Source: Ectobius pallidus
Taxonomy: Eukaryota > Arthropoda > Insecta > Blattodea > Ectobiidae
Reading direction: 5' to 3'
DNA: 64,000 bases
Assembly (NCBI GenBank): GCA_964059195.1
Contig: CAXKWD010000006.1
Coordinates: 4,890,530 to 4,954,529, forward strand
Shown here: positions 1 to 10,292 of the stretch, piece after piece
Layout of the letters: every line of letters begins with the position of its first letter
Numbering within the stretch: the first letter of the stretch is position 1
The notes under the pieces: model-generated
Told to the model about the DNA's origin: nothing
The model's input: only the letters and a program-made list of their open reading frames with translations
Database searches by the model: none
Position numbers and translations under genes: made by a program

Positions 1-749
1 TGTATTTGGGTTGGGTACCTTCTGAAGATGTGACACAAGGATTGGCGACAAGTTTCTCTTATTTTTAAAGGGACTTTACATGAAAAAATGTTAGTTTTTC
101 GCGATTTTATCGATTTGTTTAAATTTTGCACATGGGTTGCTTATAAGTTACTTGGACTTAAAACTTTATTTGAAACTTTTTTCGAAGAAATTCTCTTTAG
201 GGTAGTTATAAGCCACCCACTCTGAATACGTGCTAAAAGTTTTATTTGAAATATTTTTTCGAAGAAAATCTCTAAAGTGTAGTCTTTATCAGAATGTGAA
301 GTGAGAAAAATGTATTGTGCATGCTTAAAGTAAAGAAAGTTATGAGAGTACAATAAATATATTTTATTTGGGTTGTGTATCCTTCGGGGATGTGATGTGT
401 TAAGGACATTCTCTTTATTTATACAACCAATTTACATTACAAGAATGTCATACACAATAATTATATTATACTGAGAGACTAACTTTTATTTGAACAGAGA
501 TTGGAAAGTTCATTCCTTTCACTGAGTATGAATCCAGCAACATTTTGTTAAAATGAGTATTCTGAAAAGGGCTACATCTTACTTTCTGTTAATCGTTAAA
601 ATGAATACTTTCACACAAACAAGGTGAGTTGCAATGGAAATATATAACTACTTCGAGATTGCATATTTTTTTATAATCATAATTTAAATCAGACATTGGC
701 AAACTATTGCGGAATTTGCTAATTGGATTCCCCGAGATACCCTCCTTAT

Positions 750-780
<31 letters not shown>

Positions 781-930
781 ACAGTAAACATTACTAAAAA
801 CCATTGGCATTTTGCGAATTTCTCCTATTATTATAAATCCGCCTTTTCCCCCTATAAGCGTCTTGCAACATGACAGTACGTGTAATATAAACGCCCACTT
901 TCAAAATATATACATGAAATTAAACTCCCG
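1..930. other. Gene-free stretch with repeat fragment
   Basis: No gene is supported here. Bases 1-190 resemble 44810-45000 (the phrase GGTACCTTCTG followed by similar AT-rich text ending in ACTTTTATTTGAAAC-like words), so this is probably a diverged copy of an interspersed repeat. A short AT dinucleotide run lies at about 753-778. Confidence 0.4.
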
Positions 931-1149
931 CCCAGTTTGGAAATTATGAAATCACATTCCCGCACTCCATCAGCCAATGATATTCATTGCAGTTTGTTAA
1001 GACAGATTTCTCATAGCTACTTTCATTGCCAACATTCACGAAAATTCACAAAGTTATTGGTGGGCCTCAACAACGGTTCTCCAGATACCAACAGGGAGTT
1101 ACAGAATCGCTCACGCTCTGGCCGTTGGTATCTTGCTGTCGGTTGTTGA

Positions 1150-1420
1150 GCTCTCAACAACACCAATGCGTTGGTGACGAAAGTTACAGAATACCGCGAG
1201 CCTTGGATTGGTCGTGGAAGTCCTCATCCGTGGCCAGCGATTATTGCATATGGGGGTGAATGAAAGATGGTGTACGAGGTGAAAGTTAGAACACATGAAG
1301 AGTTACTTGTGCGTATTATGAATCCTGCAACAATAGTAAATTACGGAACGTGACAGGAGCCGTTCATAGAGGATGGCATCTTTGAAAATCCGACGGCAAA
1401 CTGAGATAAAGGATGAAATG
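1150..1420 (+). pseudogene. Tc1/mariner-superfamily transposase C-terminal relic (DUF4817-associated type)
   Basis: The plus-strand reading gives VTEYREPWIGRGSPHPWPA, then after a stop KMVYEVKVRTHEELLVRIM and GIFENPT. This is the order seen at the C-terminus of insect transposases that carry an N-terminal DUF4817 domain: a WIGRGS box, then a WPP..SPDL-like box, then a VY...V.T.EEL.ARI helix and a final GIFE. The catalytic box is degraded and there are in-frame stops, so it is dead. An N-terminal relic of the same kind of element lies at 47743-48003. The family assignment is from recall of the motif pattern. Confidence 0.55.
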
Positions 1421-3567
1421 TATGTTAAATATGTGAATTAAATCCATTTTGTTTGTTACTTTCAATTTCTGTGCCGATTTATTGCTATTTTGTCACGAAT
1501 GTTGAAACTTCAAACGCTTATAACAACGTAACTACACGTCAGAACACATTTTTTGTTCCAAATATCCTCAAGAATGCACTCAGAAAGTGGTGGTAAAACT
1601 TCATGAAACGCGTATGTATTCTGGCGTATACTTATTGTTTCTGTCATTGTATACAGATAAATAAATGAGATTTACATTTTGTTCTGAACCTGAAAATCAA
1701 TCAACCAGCAGCGTTGTCAGGAATTTTATTAAGGGGTGGTAAAATCAATTTCGGACCTCAATTTCAAATGATTAGGCTAAACACATTAATATTCACTTAG
1801 TTAACCGGATCGTTGTTTTGAACCCAAGCTGAAATCGACAAGCCTACATAGTTTTTAAGTTAACATTATATGCTCTTTTGAGTAATGGCCTTGGTGAGAT
1901 ATTATTATAAATACATATTATAGTTAGCCTATAATTAGTTAATACTTGCTAAACTCATTATAAAGTAATTCTATTTTCTTTATTCTCCATGCTACAACTG
2001 TAGGTTGACAAAGAGTACCACAAATAAATGAATCCATAAGGCAATCCAGAGGGGGGCAGTTGCCCCCCCTTGCCGATGCCCATGCAATCAACCTACCCCG
2101 TATCCATTGAACTAGCGTGGCAAAGTGACGCGTTTAATATTGAGTAATAAACATACAAGCAAGTAGGTGGCTTGAGTGGCTTGGCAAAGAGTATTTGGGA
2201 ATTTTTGAGAAGCCTGTGCTTTGCACTTGATTTCACGATTGAATGTAGGTTATTAGTCGTAAGGGCAAGGTACAGAACATAATTTGACTCTTACATCGTG
2301 GACCATAATAAGCGCAACATAGGTATTCAAATTAATGCAATAACTTCTTAACAGAGTTAAGTGAAGTTTCAGGAAGATGTCGCATATCTGGAACATATTT
2401 TGTATGTAAGTGGAGTTCTTACAAATATAACAAACTTCTTGCATAACATAGTTCGTACCTCCGTCGCCTCAGAAGCATAAGGCAGGCAGAAATATTAACT
2501 GGCCCCCGGCCAAGTTTATTTAAGAGAAAAAGGGATACACAGCAAAGAGACAGGTTGTACTGGCACAACCACTCCACCCTAGAATTAAAACTTGCCATTT
2601 TTTATGAAGTTGCAGTCATCTCTGCAGGTTGGGATAAAACACAATTACCAGGGCTGCCTTTCATTCAGTTCTGGTACTACATATGAATAGTCAGAAAACT
2701 ATCTTCACATGCAAAGTGTCTTCTATCGCTTGACTGCTCTTTCCCAAAAACAAGTTTAAGCTCAGATTTTTTAAATAATATGCATTCTAGACTAGAATGT
2801 CACTCTATGAAAACTAATATGAAAGTATTAGTTCATACCATGGTGTGAAGTCCATACTCAAGCAATCTGGGCAAAGAAACTTTCACCACAAATTCTTTGC
2901 ATAGGTGAAATGCAAGAGTTCGAATTTTTGGGACACCTGTACTTTGCAGGTCCTCAGCTGAAAACCCACCTCCAGACCAGCCCAGTTGAGCTTCAGGAAT
3001 ATCTATCAGCTGAAAAAGACCTGCATCAAATAAAACTTGTTTCTTTAACTCTTCCTCCTTAAATATAATTTTTTTTTTTAAATTTCAATCTTGAAAATCA
3101 ATTATCTTGAAGAGATTTTAAATCAAAAGTTTTTTTTTTTTTTTTTTTTTTTTTAACTAGAATCTTCATTTCATTAAATTAATATGTATCTGTTATCTAA
3201 TAATTACAGTATCCTCTTAGCAACATGGCAGCTGAAAATCTCAAAAAGAAGACATCAGATTAAGGTATATAATATCAAACCATGGCATAATTGAGCGATC
3301 ATCCAGGCGGCTTAACTCACAGAAAACTGACTTCTTAAACACACACTAGCTAAGCTGGTAAAACAAACACAAGAGGGACATCTTTGAAAGTTTAATTGCA
3401 TAATTATTATTGTAATGAATAGGAAAATATTGAACCTAAGATTCACCCTAATAACACTACTGAAAGTATAATAACCAGAATTGCCTGCTGCTGTTGACTA
3501 ACTACAGTTGCAAAATGATGACTGGAAAGAAAATTAAAAAAAATCACTAAACTGAATAACTAGTATA
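1421..3567. other. Gene-free stretch
   Basis: I see no supported gene. A T run of more than 20 bases lies near 3129-3154. The rest is AT-rich sequence without recognisable coding structure. Confidence 0.4.
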
Positions 3568-3663
3568 TATGTTACCGGCAATGTGTGAAATAGAATGCCT
3601 AGGTAATGTATAAAATGGCTGATGGTTTTAGACAACTATGAAATATAACATTGTTAAAACTTT

Positions 3664-3690
3664 CCAGGCTCTGTAGCCGTGGTCCGTCGG
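3664..3690 (-). repeat. Short PLE-tail-like fragment
   Basis: Read on the minus strand this resembles the GACCACGGCCACACAGCCCGG tail phrase of the PLE copies near 27.8 kb and 50.1 kb (here with changes such as GGCTACAGAGCC). It is probably a relic of a PLE 3' end. The match is short, so confidence is low. Confidence 0.3.
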
Positions 3691-4203
3691 ATGGTTGTTT
3701 GCATTTTTTAAAACTGTTATACAAATTTACCCTCTTTTCTGCTCCATCGACATATTAGTTCCTCGATTCAGAGTTCAGTCACTGCAGGAAGCGGTTGTGT
3801 GGTGGTGCCTGAAGAATTTAAGTGAAAGTGAGTGTGGTAACATAATGGGGATTGATATTCAAGCACACAGGGAAAGAATAGGCCTATTCTCAGCAAGAAA
3901 TTGCAGACGCAAGGGGGTGAAGAAAGTGGCCAACCAAAACAGGAAAGTGCCATGGCACATAATATTAATATTGACAGTTTCATTAGTAATCGGGGGTGGG
4001 GGTTTGAAATGGAAGATAAGATAAATGCCATCTTGAAAACATTGCAGTCATTTTCAACAAGCATATTAGTTCCTCTTTATGCTTTCAATATATTTTGATC
4101 TTCCGATCTGAGTTCAATGAATTATCAATCATTCATCAATTATCATCATTGTCTTTATTATTAAACAGTGTAGTGGGCAAAAATTGCGGGATTAGGTGTA
4201 TTA

Positions 4204-4237
4204 TATACTTTGCCGGCAGACAATCCGGCAAAGTATA
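4204..4237. repeat. Perfect 13-bp hairpin
   Basis: TATACTTTGCCGG and its exact reverse complement are separated by 8 bases. It lies inside the TIR element, just upstream of another CCTAGGCA motif. It may be a subterminal structure of that element. Confidence 0.5.
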
Positions 4238-4412
4238 CAATGCCTAGGCAATTTATAAAATATCAATGATTTCGTACTTTGACCTTCGATTTTAGGCATT
4301 CTACACATTAATATAAATATTAGATGGAAATTTACAGTGAAGTGTTGAAATCTGTAGCAAGATTGAGATCGGAAATATACACACTAAACTTCACTAAAAA
4401 GGTATATTTACC

Positions 4413-4454
4413 CAGAATGATCATTTCAACGGGTCTTCCCGCCATCATCAGCTG
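4413..4454 (-). ncRNA. Hammerhead ribozyme motif of PLE minus copy
   Basis: The reverse complement has stem I CAG/CTG, core CTGATGA, stem II CGGG/CCCG, GAAA, a palindromic stem III ATGATCAT and cleavage base T. It is identical in layout to 8596-8637. PLEs are known to carry hammerhead motifs with minimal stem III, so a role in RNA processing is likely by family knowledge. Activity is not shown. Confidence 0.65.
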
Positions 4455-4698
4455 ATTCCGACTGGCCCTCTGGCGGCGGATGAATGAACTTGTCAATCAA
4501 GGTTCCATGTATGCCAACTGAAGTGTCAAAGTTTAAAAGATTTTCTCGGTTCTTTTTAATGAATATTTTTTCCCATACCATAAGATCTATTGGTTTTTCA
4601 ACTTGTTTTAATAGTTCAATTTCATGGCCTACTTCCCAGAAATGCATTGCCAAAGCGGATTTTTCAATTTGTTTATTCATAATGTTCCTAAAATGTTC

Positions 4699-5637
4699 TG
4701 AATGTGAACGGTATACTTCCGTTTCGAGAGGAGCAAAAGATGGGTAGGGATGTTAGAAAGAATCTCTAGTAACTCGGAGGACCATTCTGCTAAGTGGCAG
4801 ACACCCAATGAAGAGCTTTGTGGACTATACAACTCAAGTTGCTGGATACAGGGATCCTCGGATGTAATATTGGAACAACAAACCTTATACATGTAATAAA
4901 CTATGGAACTTTTATTCTCACAACATATAGGTAAATAAAACACTAGAATAACGAATAGAAACACTGATAAAAGATATATACTGAAATCTGATCTTGGTGC
5001 ACTTGCACTGCACAAAGGAATGCGTTTTGGCGGTAAACTGGACACGTGGCGATAATTGCTCTTTAATTATGCCAGCAATGAATAATATCTCAAAATGATC
5101 GTAAGGATTACTGTGTTCCTTTGAATACGATTTAACACTGATATCTTGAGAATATCGCACTGTATAGATGATTTATTGTGAACGCTTGGTGTTGCACAAT
5201 GTTGCCGAATTAATACATGAGCTTCAAGACCGATCTTGGAAGCCGTTGCTATAACTGAATCTACTGTAAATATTGTAGATTAAATACTCGCACACGATAA
5301 TACTTGTAGCTGAAAGTATTATGTCTTTATTCGTGAATTAATGGAAAACCTCTGTTTCTATTGACTACAATTGGCGCGAATCCGGAAGGAGCGATTCATA
5401 CATCTGCTACATGTGAATGCCGAGATCTAACTGCACTTGCTGTGACGCCGTGATGTGTCACTAGGCGTATAGGAGAACACCTGCCTTGGCAGGAGGCCGC
5501 ATTACAGGCGGGCTGCAACTGGTATTAATGCGCTGAGATTGCTGTTTCAGCAATAATACATTAAGCGGAACATTTGAATATACACTCTTACTAGACACGT
5601 AGAAAAATGCTAGTAAAACCTATAGCTTTCCCAGACA
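4699..5637. mobile_element. Solo-LTR-like insertion in the PLE
   Basis: A 939-bp block starting TG and ending CA splits the minus PLE copy and is flanked by a GTTC duplication (4695-4698 and 5638-5641). The uninterrupted plus PLE copy proves the insertion boundaries. A related block lies at about 48525-49475. They share GAGAGGAGCAAAA, the phrase CCTTATACATGTAATAAACT, and GCGGAACATTTGAATATA near the end. TG...CA ends with a 4-bp duplication fit a solo LTR. No internal retrotransposon genes are seen, so the class is an inference. Confidence 0.55.
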
Positions 5638-6864
5638 GTTCTTTTCTCCTTGTGTCTAAATTCCTTTTTGTTTGGCCAACATAAAATTTTCCACACTCTT
5701 TGCAATTAATTTTGTAAATTCCAGCTTTTTTGTAATGAGGGACCTTATCTTTCGGGTTGGTTTTTATTAGATTTTTCAAACTGAATTTATTCTGTGGTGC
5801 CAATTTGATGTTTACATTGTTGAAAATCTTCTGAAATCTGTTGTTTGCCCATGGGTGATAGGTGAATCTTTTGTGATTTTTGTTTTCTTTTTCATTTATT
5901 AGTGTAGTTGTCTCTTTAACCTTCTTCTGTTTTATGAATTTCCTTACTTTTTTGTCAATCAAATCTTTTTTGAAACCATTCTTTTCTGCAATTTTTACTA
6001 TGTGATTGTACTCTAGTTTATATTCATTTTTGCCCATGGGAATGTTGACCAATCTATGTGCAAGACTGTTAAATACTGCCTGCTTATGAGAAGTGGGGTT
6101 GTAGCTGTTGGCTTTAATGTAGTTGTCTGTGTGGGTTTCTTTTCTATAGATTCCAAATTCTATTTTGTTGTTTCTGTTGTAGATTTTCAGGTCCAAGAAA
6201 GGTAAGTAATTTTCAAATTGAATTTCCATGGTGAAGTTAATTTTTTCTTCTTGAATGTTGAGGAGTTTTACTGAATCATTTAAATGTTTTTCCTTTACAA
6301 CAGCAAATATGTCATCTACATATCTAAACCAGACTCTGAACATCCAGGGAAATGCTTTGTTGATGTTTTTCTCAAAATTACTTATAAATAAATTGGCCAA
6401 AAAGGGGGAAAGAGGATTGCCCATTGCCAAACCTGATTTTTTTTCATAATAATGTCCTCTGAAACTGAAGAAATTTTGACTAATACATAATTTAGTTAGT
6501 TCAATATATTCATCAATGACTTCTTTTTCCAAATTTGTGGTCAATAACCAACTTTTTAGTACTTCCATCAATTTTTCCTTTGGAATGCTTGGAAATAGTG
6601 AACAAACATCGAATGAGACTTATCTGTCTTCTGTCGTCAATTGTAAATTCTTGATTTTGTCCACAAGTTCTGAAGAATTTTGTACACTCAAAGTATCAAA
6701 TTTTGGGAGGCCCTGAAATTTATTCAATAACCATTTTGCTAAATTGTAGGTAGGTGCTCCAATGTAACTTATTATAGGCCTCATTTTATTTCCAGGTTTG
6801 TGAATTTTAGGAAGTCCGTATATTTTGGGGGTTGTAGGGTTGCTTGGTTTTAATTTTTGTTTCT

Positions 6865-8624
6865 CTTTAGAGGGTATCCAAGAAAACAGCAAACATAAAA
6901 AACAACAGTACAAAAAGGTAGTAAGATCCCTCAACTCCAAAGATGTTATTTTTCAAAAAGCTGATAAAGGAAATCAAATAGTTATTCTTGATAGGGAAGA
7001 GTATGAAAATAGAATGCAAAAATTATTAGATGGTGAAGAATTCACAAAAATCAACGGAGACCAAACCAAAAAATGTACAGCATCTGTCAACTCAGTCATT
7101 AATAAAACAAAATTCATCCCTGATAAAGAGAAACAAAAATTAAAACCAAGCAACCCTACAACCCCCAAAATATACGGACTTCCTAAAATTCACAAACCTG
7201 GAAATAAAATGAGGCCTATAATAAGTTACATTGGAGCACCTACCTACAATTTAGCAAAATGGTTATTGAATAAATTTCAGGGCCTCCCAAAATTTGATAC
7301 TTTGAGTGTACAAAATTCTTTAGAACTTGTGGACAAAATCAAGAATTTACAATTGACGACAGAAGACAGATAAGTCTCATTCGATGTTTGTTCACTATTT
7401 CCAAGCATTCCAAAGGAAAAATTGATGGAAGTACTAAAAAGTTGGTTATTGACCACAAATTTGGAAAAAGAAGTCATTGATGAATATATTGAACTAACTA
7501 AATTATGTATTAGTCAAAATTTCTTCAGTTTCAGAGGACATTATTATGAAAAAAAATCAGGTTTGGCAATGGGCAATCCTCTTTCCCCCTTTTTGGCCAA
7601 TTTATTTATAAGTAATTTTGAGAAAAACATCAACAAAGCATTTCCCTGGATGTTCAGAGTCTGGTTTAGATATGTAGATGACATATTTGCTGTTGTAAAG
7701 GAAAAACATTTAAATGATTCAGTAAAACTCCTCAACATTCAAGAAGAAAAAATTAACTTCACCATGGAAATTCAATTTGAAAATTACTTACCTTTCTTGG
7801 ACCTGAAAATCTACAACAGAAACAACAAAATAGAATTTGGAATCTATAGAAAAGAAACCCATACAGACAACTACATTAAAGCCAACAGCTACAACCCCAC
7901 TTCTCATAAGCAGGCAGTATTTAACAGTCTTGCACATAGATTGGTCAACATTCCCATGGGCAAAAATGAATATAAACTAGAGTACAATCACATAGTAAAA
8001 ATTGCAGAAAAGAATGGTTTCAAAAAAGATTTGATTGACAAAAAAGTAAGGAAATTCATAAAACAGAAGAAGGTTAAAGAGACAACTACACTAATAAATG
8101 AAAAAGAAAACAAAAATCACAAAAGATTCACCTATCACCCATGGGCAAACAACAGATTTCAGAAGATTTTCAACAATGTAAACATCAAATTGGCACCACA
8201 GAATAAATTCAGTTTGAAAAATCTAATAAAAACCAACCCGAAAGATAAGGTCCCTCATTACAAAAAAGCTGGAATTTACAAAATTAATTGCAAAGATTGT
8301 GGAAAATTTTATGTTGGCCAAACAAAAAGGAATTTAGACACAAGGAGAAAAGAACATTTTAGGAACATTATGAATAAACAAATTGAAAAATCCGCTTTGG
8401 CAATGCATTTCTGGGAAGTAGGCCATGAAATTGAAATATTAAAACAAGTTGAAAAACCAATAGATCTTATGGTATGGGAAAAAATATTCATTAAAAAGAA
8501 CCGAGAAAATCTTTTAAACTTTGACACTTCAGTTGGCATACATGGAACCTTGATTGACAAGTTCATTCATCCGCCGCCAGAGGGCCAGTCGGAATCAGCT
8601 GATGATGGCGGGAAGACCCGTTGA
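6865..8624 (+). CDS. PLE reverse transcriptase with GIY-YIG endonuclease (one in-frame stop)
   Basis: The protein is a Penelope-like retroelement polyprotein read as 6825-7373 plus 7422-8624 in one frame, broken only by TAA at 7371-7373 after TTEDR; no frameshift is needed. Order: an N-terminal part with FQKADKGNQIVILD, then YGLPKIHKPGNKMRP, then FDVCSLFPSIPKEKL, RT box GLAMGNPLSPFLANLF, catalytic YVDDIFAVV, PFLDLKIY, then GIY-YIG GIYKINCKDC...YVGQTKRNLDTR and a C-terminal QVEKPIDLMVWEKIFI segment. In the family, RT copies RNA primed at a nick made by the GIY-YIG nuclease. The last codons overlap the hammerhead motif. The exact start is uncertain because the copy is 5'-truncated at the dimer junction. 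It is non-autonomous because of the stop. Confidence 0.85.
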
Positions 8625-8637
8625 AATGATCATTCTG
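8596..8637 (+). ncRNA. Hammerhead ribozyme motif of PLE plus copy
   Basis: CAG then CTGATGA (8599-8605), stem II CGGG-AAGA-CCCG, GAAA (8623-8626), a self-complementary ATGATCAT as stem III, cleavage base T (8634), then CTG pairing back to CAG. Every invariant hammerhead position is present. Stem III has no usable loop, as in PLE and retrozyme hammerheads that are thought to act as dimers. The ORF stop TGA (8622-8624) overlaps the GAAA box, so the last codons and the ribozyme share bases. Confidence 0.7.
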
Positions 8638-8756
8638 GGTAAATATACCTTTTTAGTGAAGTTTAGTGTGTATATTTCCGATCTCAATCTTGCTACAGAT
8701 TCTACACATTACCTAGGCATTCTACAGAATGCTGGATTTCACACATTGCCGGTAAC

Positions 8757-8790
<34 letters not shown>

Positions 8791-8879
8791 GGAACTTGAT
8801 AACTATTTTGTATTGCAAGAGTGGTCAAAAATTTCAGGATCCCACATGTAAGAAATTGGGATACTGGAGTATGTGTGCT

Positions 8880-9125
8880 ATAGCTGGTTGACACACTATG
8901 CTACAAACCATAAGGTTGTGGGTTTAATCCCTGATAAGGTCACTGAAATTTTTAAATTGGTCTCATCTGTCTGATGGCAGAATGACCCCAGGGCCAACAG
9001 AAATGTAAACGAAATGCAATCCTGGAGGTAAAAGCAGCCATTATATAAGACAGATAACATGTAAATATCTGGGAACTTCAACCTCCAGGAACCCTAAGGG
9101 CTTTCATGGCCCGTATGGGGAACTT
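8880..9125 (+). repeat. tRNA-derived SINE-like repeat
   Basis: TAGCTGGTTGACACACT resembles a polymerase III A box, and GGGTTTAATCCC about 40 bases on resembles a B box. An unrelated body follows, ending near CCCGTATGGGGAACTT. No target duplication was found, so this is a likely but unproved SINE. Confidence 0.5.
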
Positions 9126-9554
9126 AAAACACACTACGTGGATGCTAACAAAATACTTTCCTCTGCAATTAACAAACTTTTTTGAAACTGAGACTTGTTT
9201 CAACTGACTTAACTTATTTCTAGGCAATCAGCACTGGATGTAATACTAATACAATGTTGAGAGTTTTGCATTGCTGACACATTCTGTAAATGCACACTAT
9301 ATCCGAGTTCTTTTAGCAAGTTCTTATAACTAACCCTATAACACATTTTAGATTCTTAATTTCCCTGTCCTTGAAACAAAGTTTACACAGCCAATCTCCT
9401 TCGGGAACATCATCCATACATAACTAACACATTTAAAATTATTCCATATATCACAATTCACACTGAATACTGATCTACAATTGCCGCACAACTCGCTGGA
9501 AAACATTTCACCAATAAATAAAATGTAAATACAAACAAAGTAATGAGCAAGGAT
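9126..9554. other. Probable 3' flank of the finger gene
   Basis: Nothing coding is recognised. Before the hAT MITE inserted, this sequence directly followed the stop codon of finger exon C on the minus strand, so part of it was probably 3' UTR. Confidence 0.4.
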
Positions 9555-9562
9555 ATCACTGT

Positions 9563-10291
9563 CAGAGGTGTACATATTCTGATTTTAGCTTGCTTGCCCC
9601 TTTGAAATTCTGCAACCAGCCACGGCTTTTAACTTGCTTGACAAGAGAGCAAGCCAGATTGCAACGATGAAAAGAAATACTGTCGCTATGAGTCACAAGC
9701 TCTTCATAACCTGGTGGGATTCACGGGGCCTAAAGAAACTGCAAGACCTGGCAGAAAGAATATGAAACTGGGTATATCAGTGCACTGGTAAGTCATGCAG
9801 TTACGTAGTTGAGGAACTTCAGATGTGTTTAGAGTGCAAGCAAAAGGAGAATGGAGAATTTTACCCTGAAGGAAGCCAAGGAGAAATTAAAATGTGGAGA
9901 GTTTAAATTATCAATGAACAAAGGTACTAGTCCAGCATGTGAAAAATTTTCAAACATTTTCGAGAGAACATCAAAAAAATCAATAACAATAATAAATGTG
10001 TTAAGACGCTAAAACGATTTTTAATACTTTATCCACCTTTCATTTATCTGCATGATTAATTTCTTCTACCAACATGTAGAAAAGCAAGAAAGTATTACCT
10101 ACACTTAGCAACTACAGTTGTTTAGCTGATAAGAATGTCGCAAGCTTATTCAGACTTGCATGAGTTAAGTTCATCCCAACCCATCCAAGTCTAAACCAAC
10201 CTGCTTGCTTGCTAGCTGCGGCGCTGGTAACTTGCTTGCCTGGCATGCAAGCGGGTATGGGCAAGCTAAAATCAAGATTTGTACACCTCTG
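9563..10291. mobile_element. hAT-type MITE one base after the finger-gene stop
   Basis: The inverted ends are CAGAGGTGTACA... and ...TGTACACCTCTG, followed inward by GATTTTAGCTTGC and its inverse. An exact 8-bp duplication, ATCACTGT, lies at 9555-9562 and 10292-10299. Both features fit the hAT superfamily. No transposase is inside, so it is non-autonomous. The right-hand duplication contains the TCA that is the minus-strand TGA stop of the zinc-finger exon (10293-10295). Confidence 0.85.
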
Positions 10292-10292
10292 A

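Larger units (their letters stand above)
4352..6868 (-). mobile_element. Penelope-like element, minus copy of a head-to-head dimer
   Basis: Minus-strand reading frames at 6940-6620 and 6571-5591, then 4694-4426 after an insert, encode the same protein as the plus copy at 6865-8624. Visible pieces are LPKIHKPGNKMRP, the RT box GLAMGNPLSPFLANLF, the catalytic YVDD, and a GIY-YIG nuclease GIYKINC...FYVGQTKRNLDTRR. The arm matches 7125-8698 almost base for base once the LTR-like insert (4699-5637) is removed: both arms are then about 1.57 kb. An in-frame TAA after TTEDR (6620-6622) interrupts the RT. The copy is 5'-truncated at about 6868, where the two copies meet head to head. It ends with a hammerhead-like fold (4413-4454). 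Confidence 0.85.
3568..8768. mobile_element. TIR element carrying an inverted PLE dimer
   Basis: The left end reads GTTACCGGCAATGTGTGAAA followed by AGAATGCCTAGGTAATGT. The right end (8708-8760) is its inverse: ACATTACCTAGGCATTCT, then TTTCACACATTGCCGGTAAC. The PLE dimer lies inside. The interior before the dimer (3660-4350) has another copy of the CCTAGGCA motif and a 13-bp hairpin (4204-4237). No transposase is recognised, and flanking TATATA runs blur any target duplication. It could instead be two separate inverted copies of a short repeat. Confidence 0.4.

Noticed and set aside
589..810. Frame with Ile-Tyr repeats near 0.7 kb
   Set aside because: It translates an AT dinucleotide run; no coding support.
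5591..6571. Minus-strand RT frame taken as a separate host gene
   Set aside because: It is the inverted twin of the plus PLE frame, carries the same stop and is split by an insertion.
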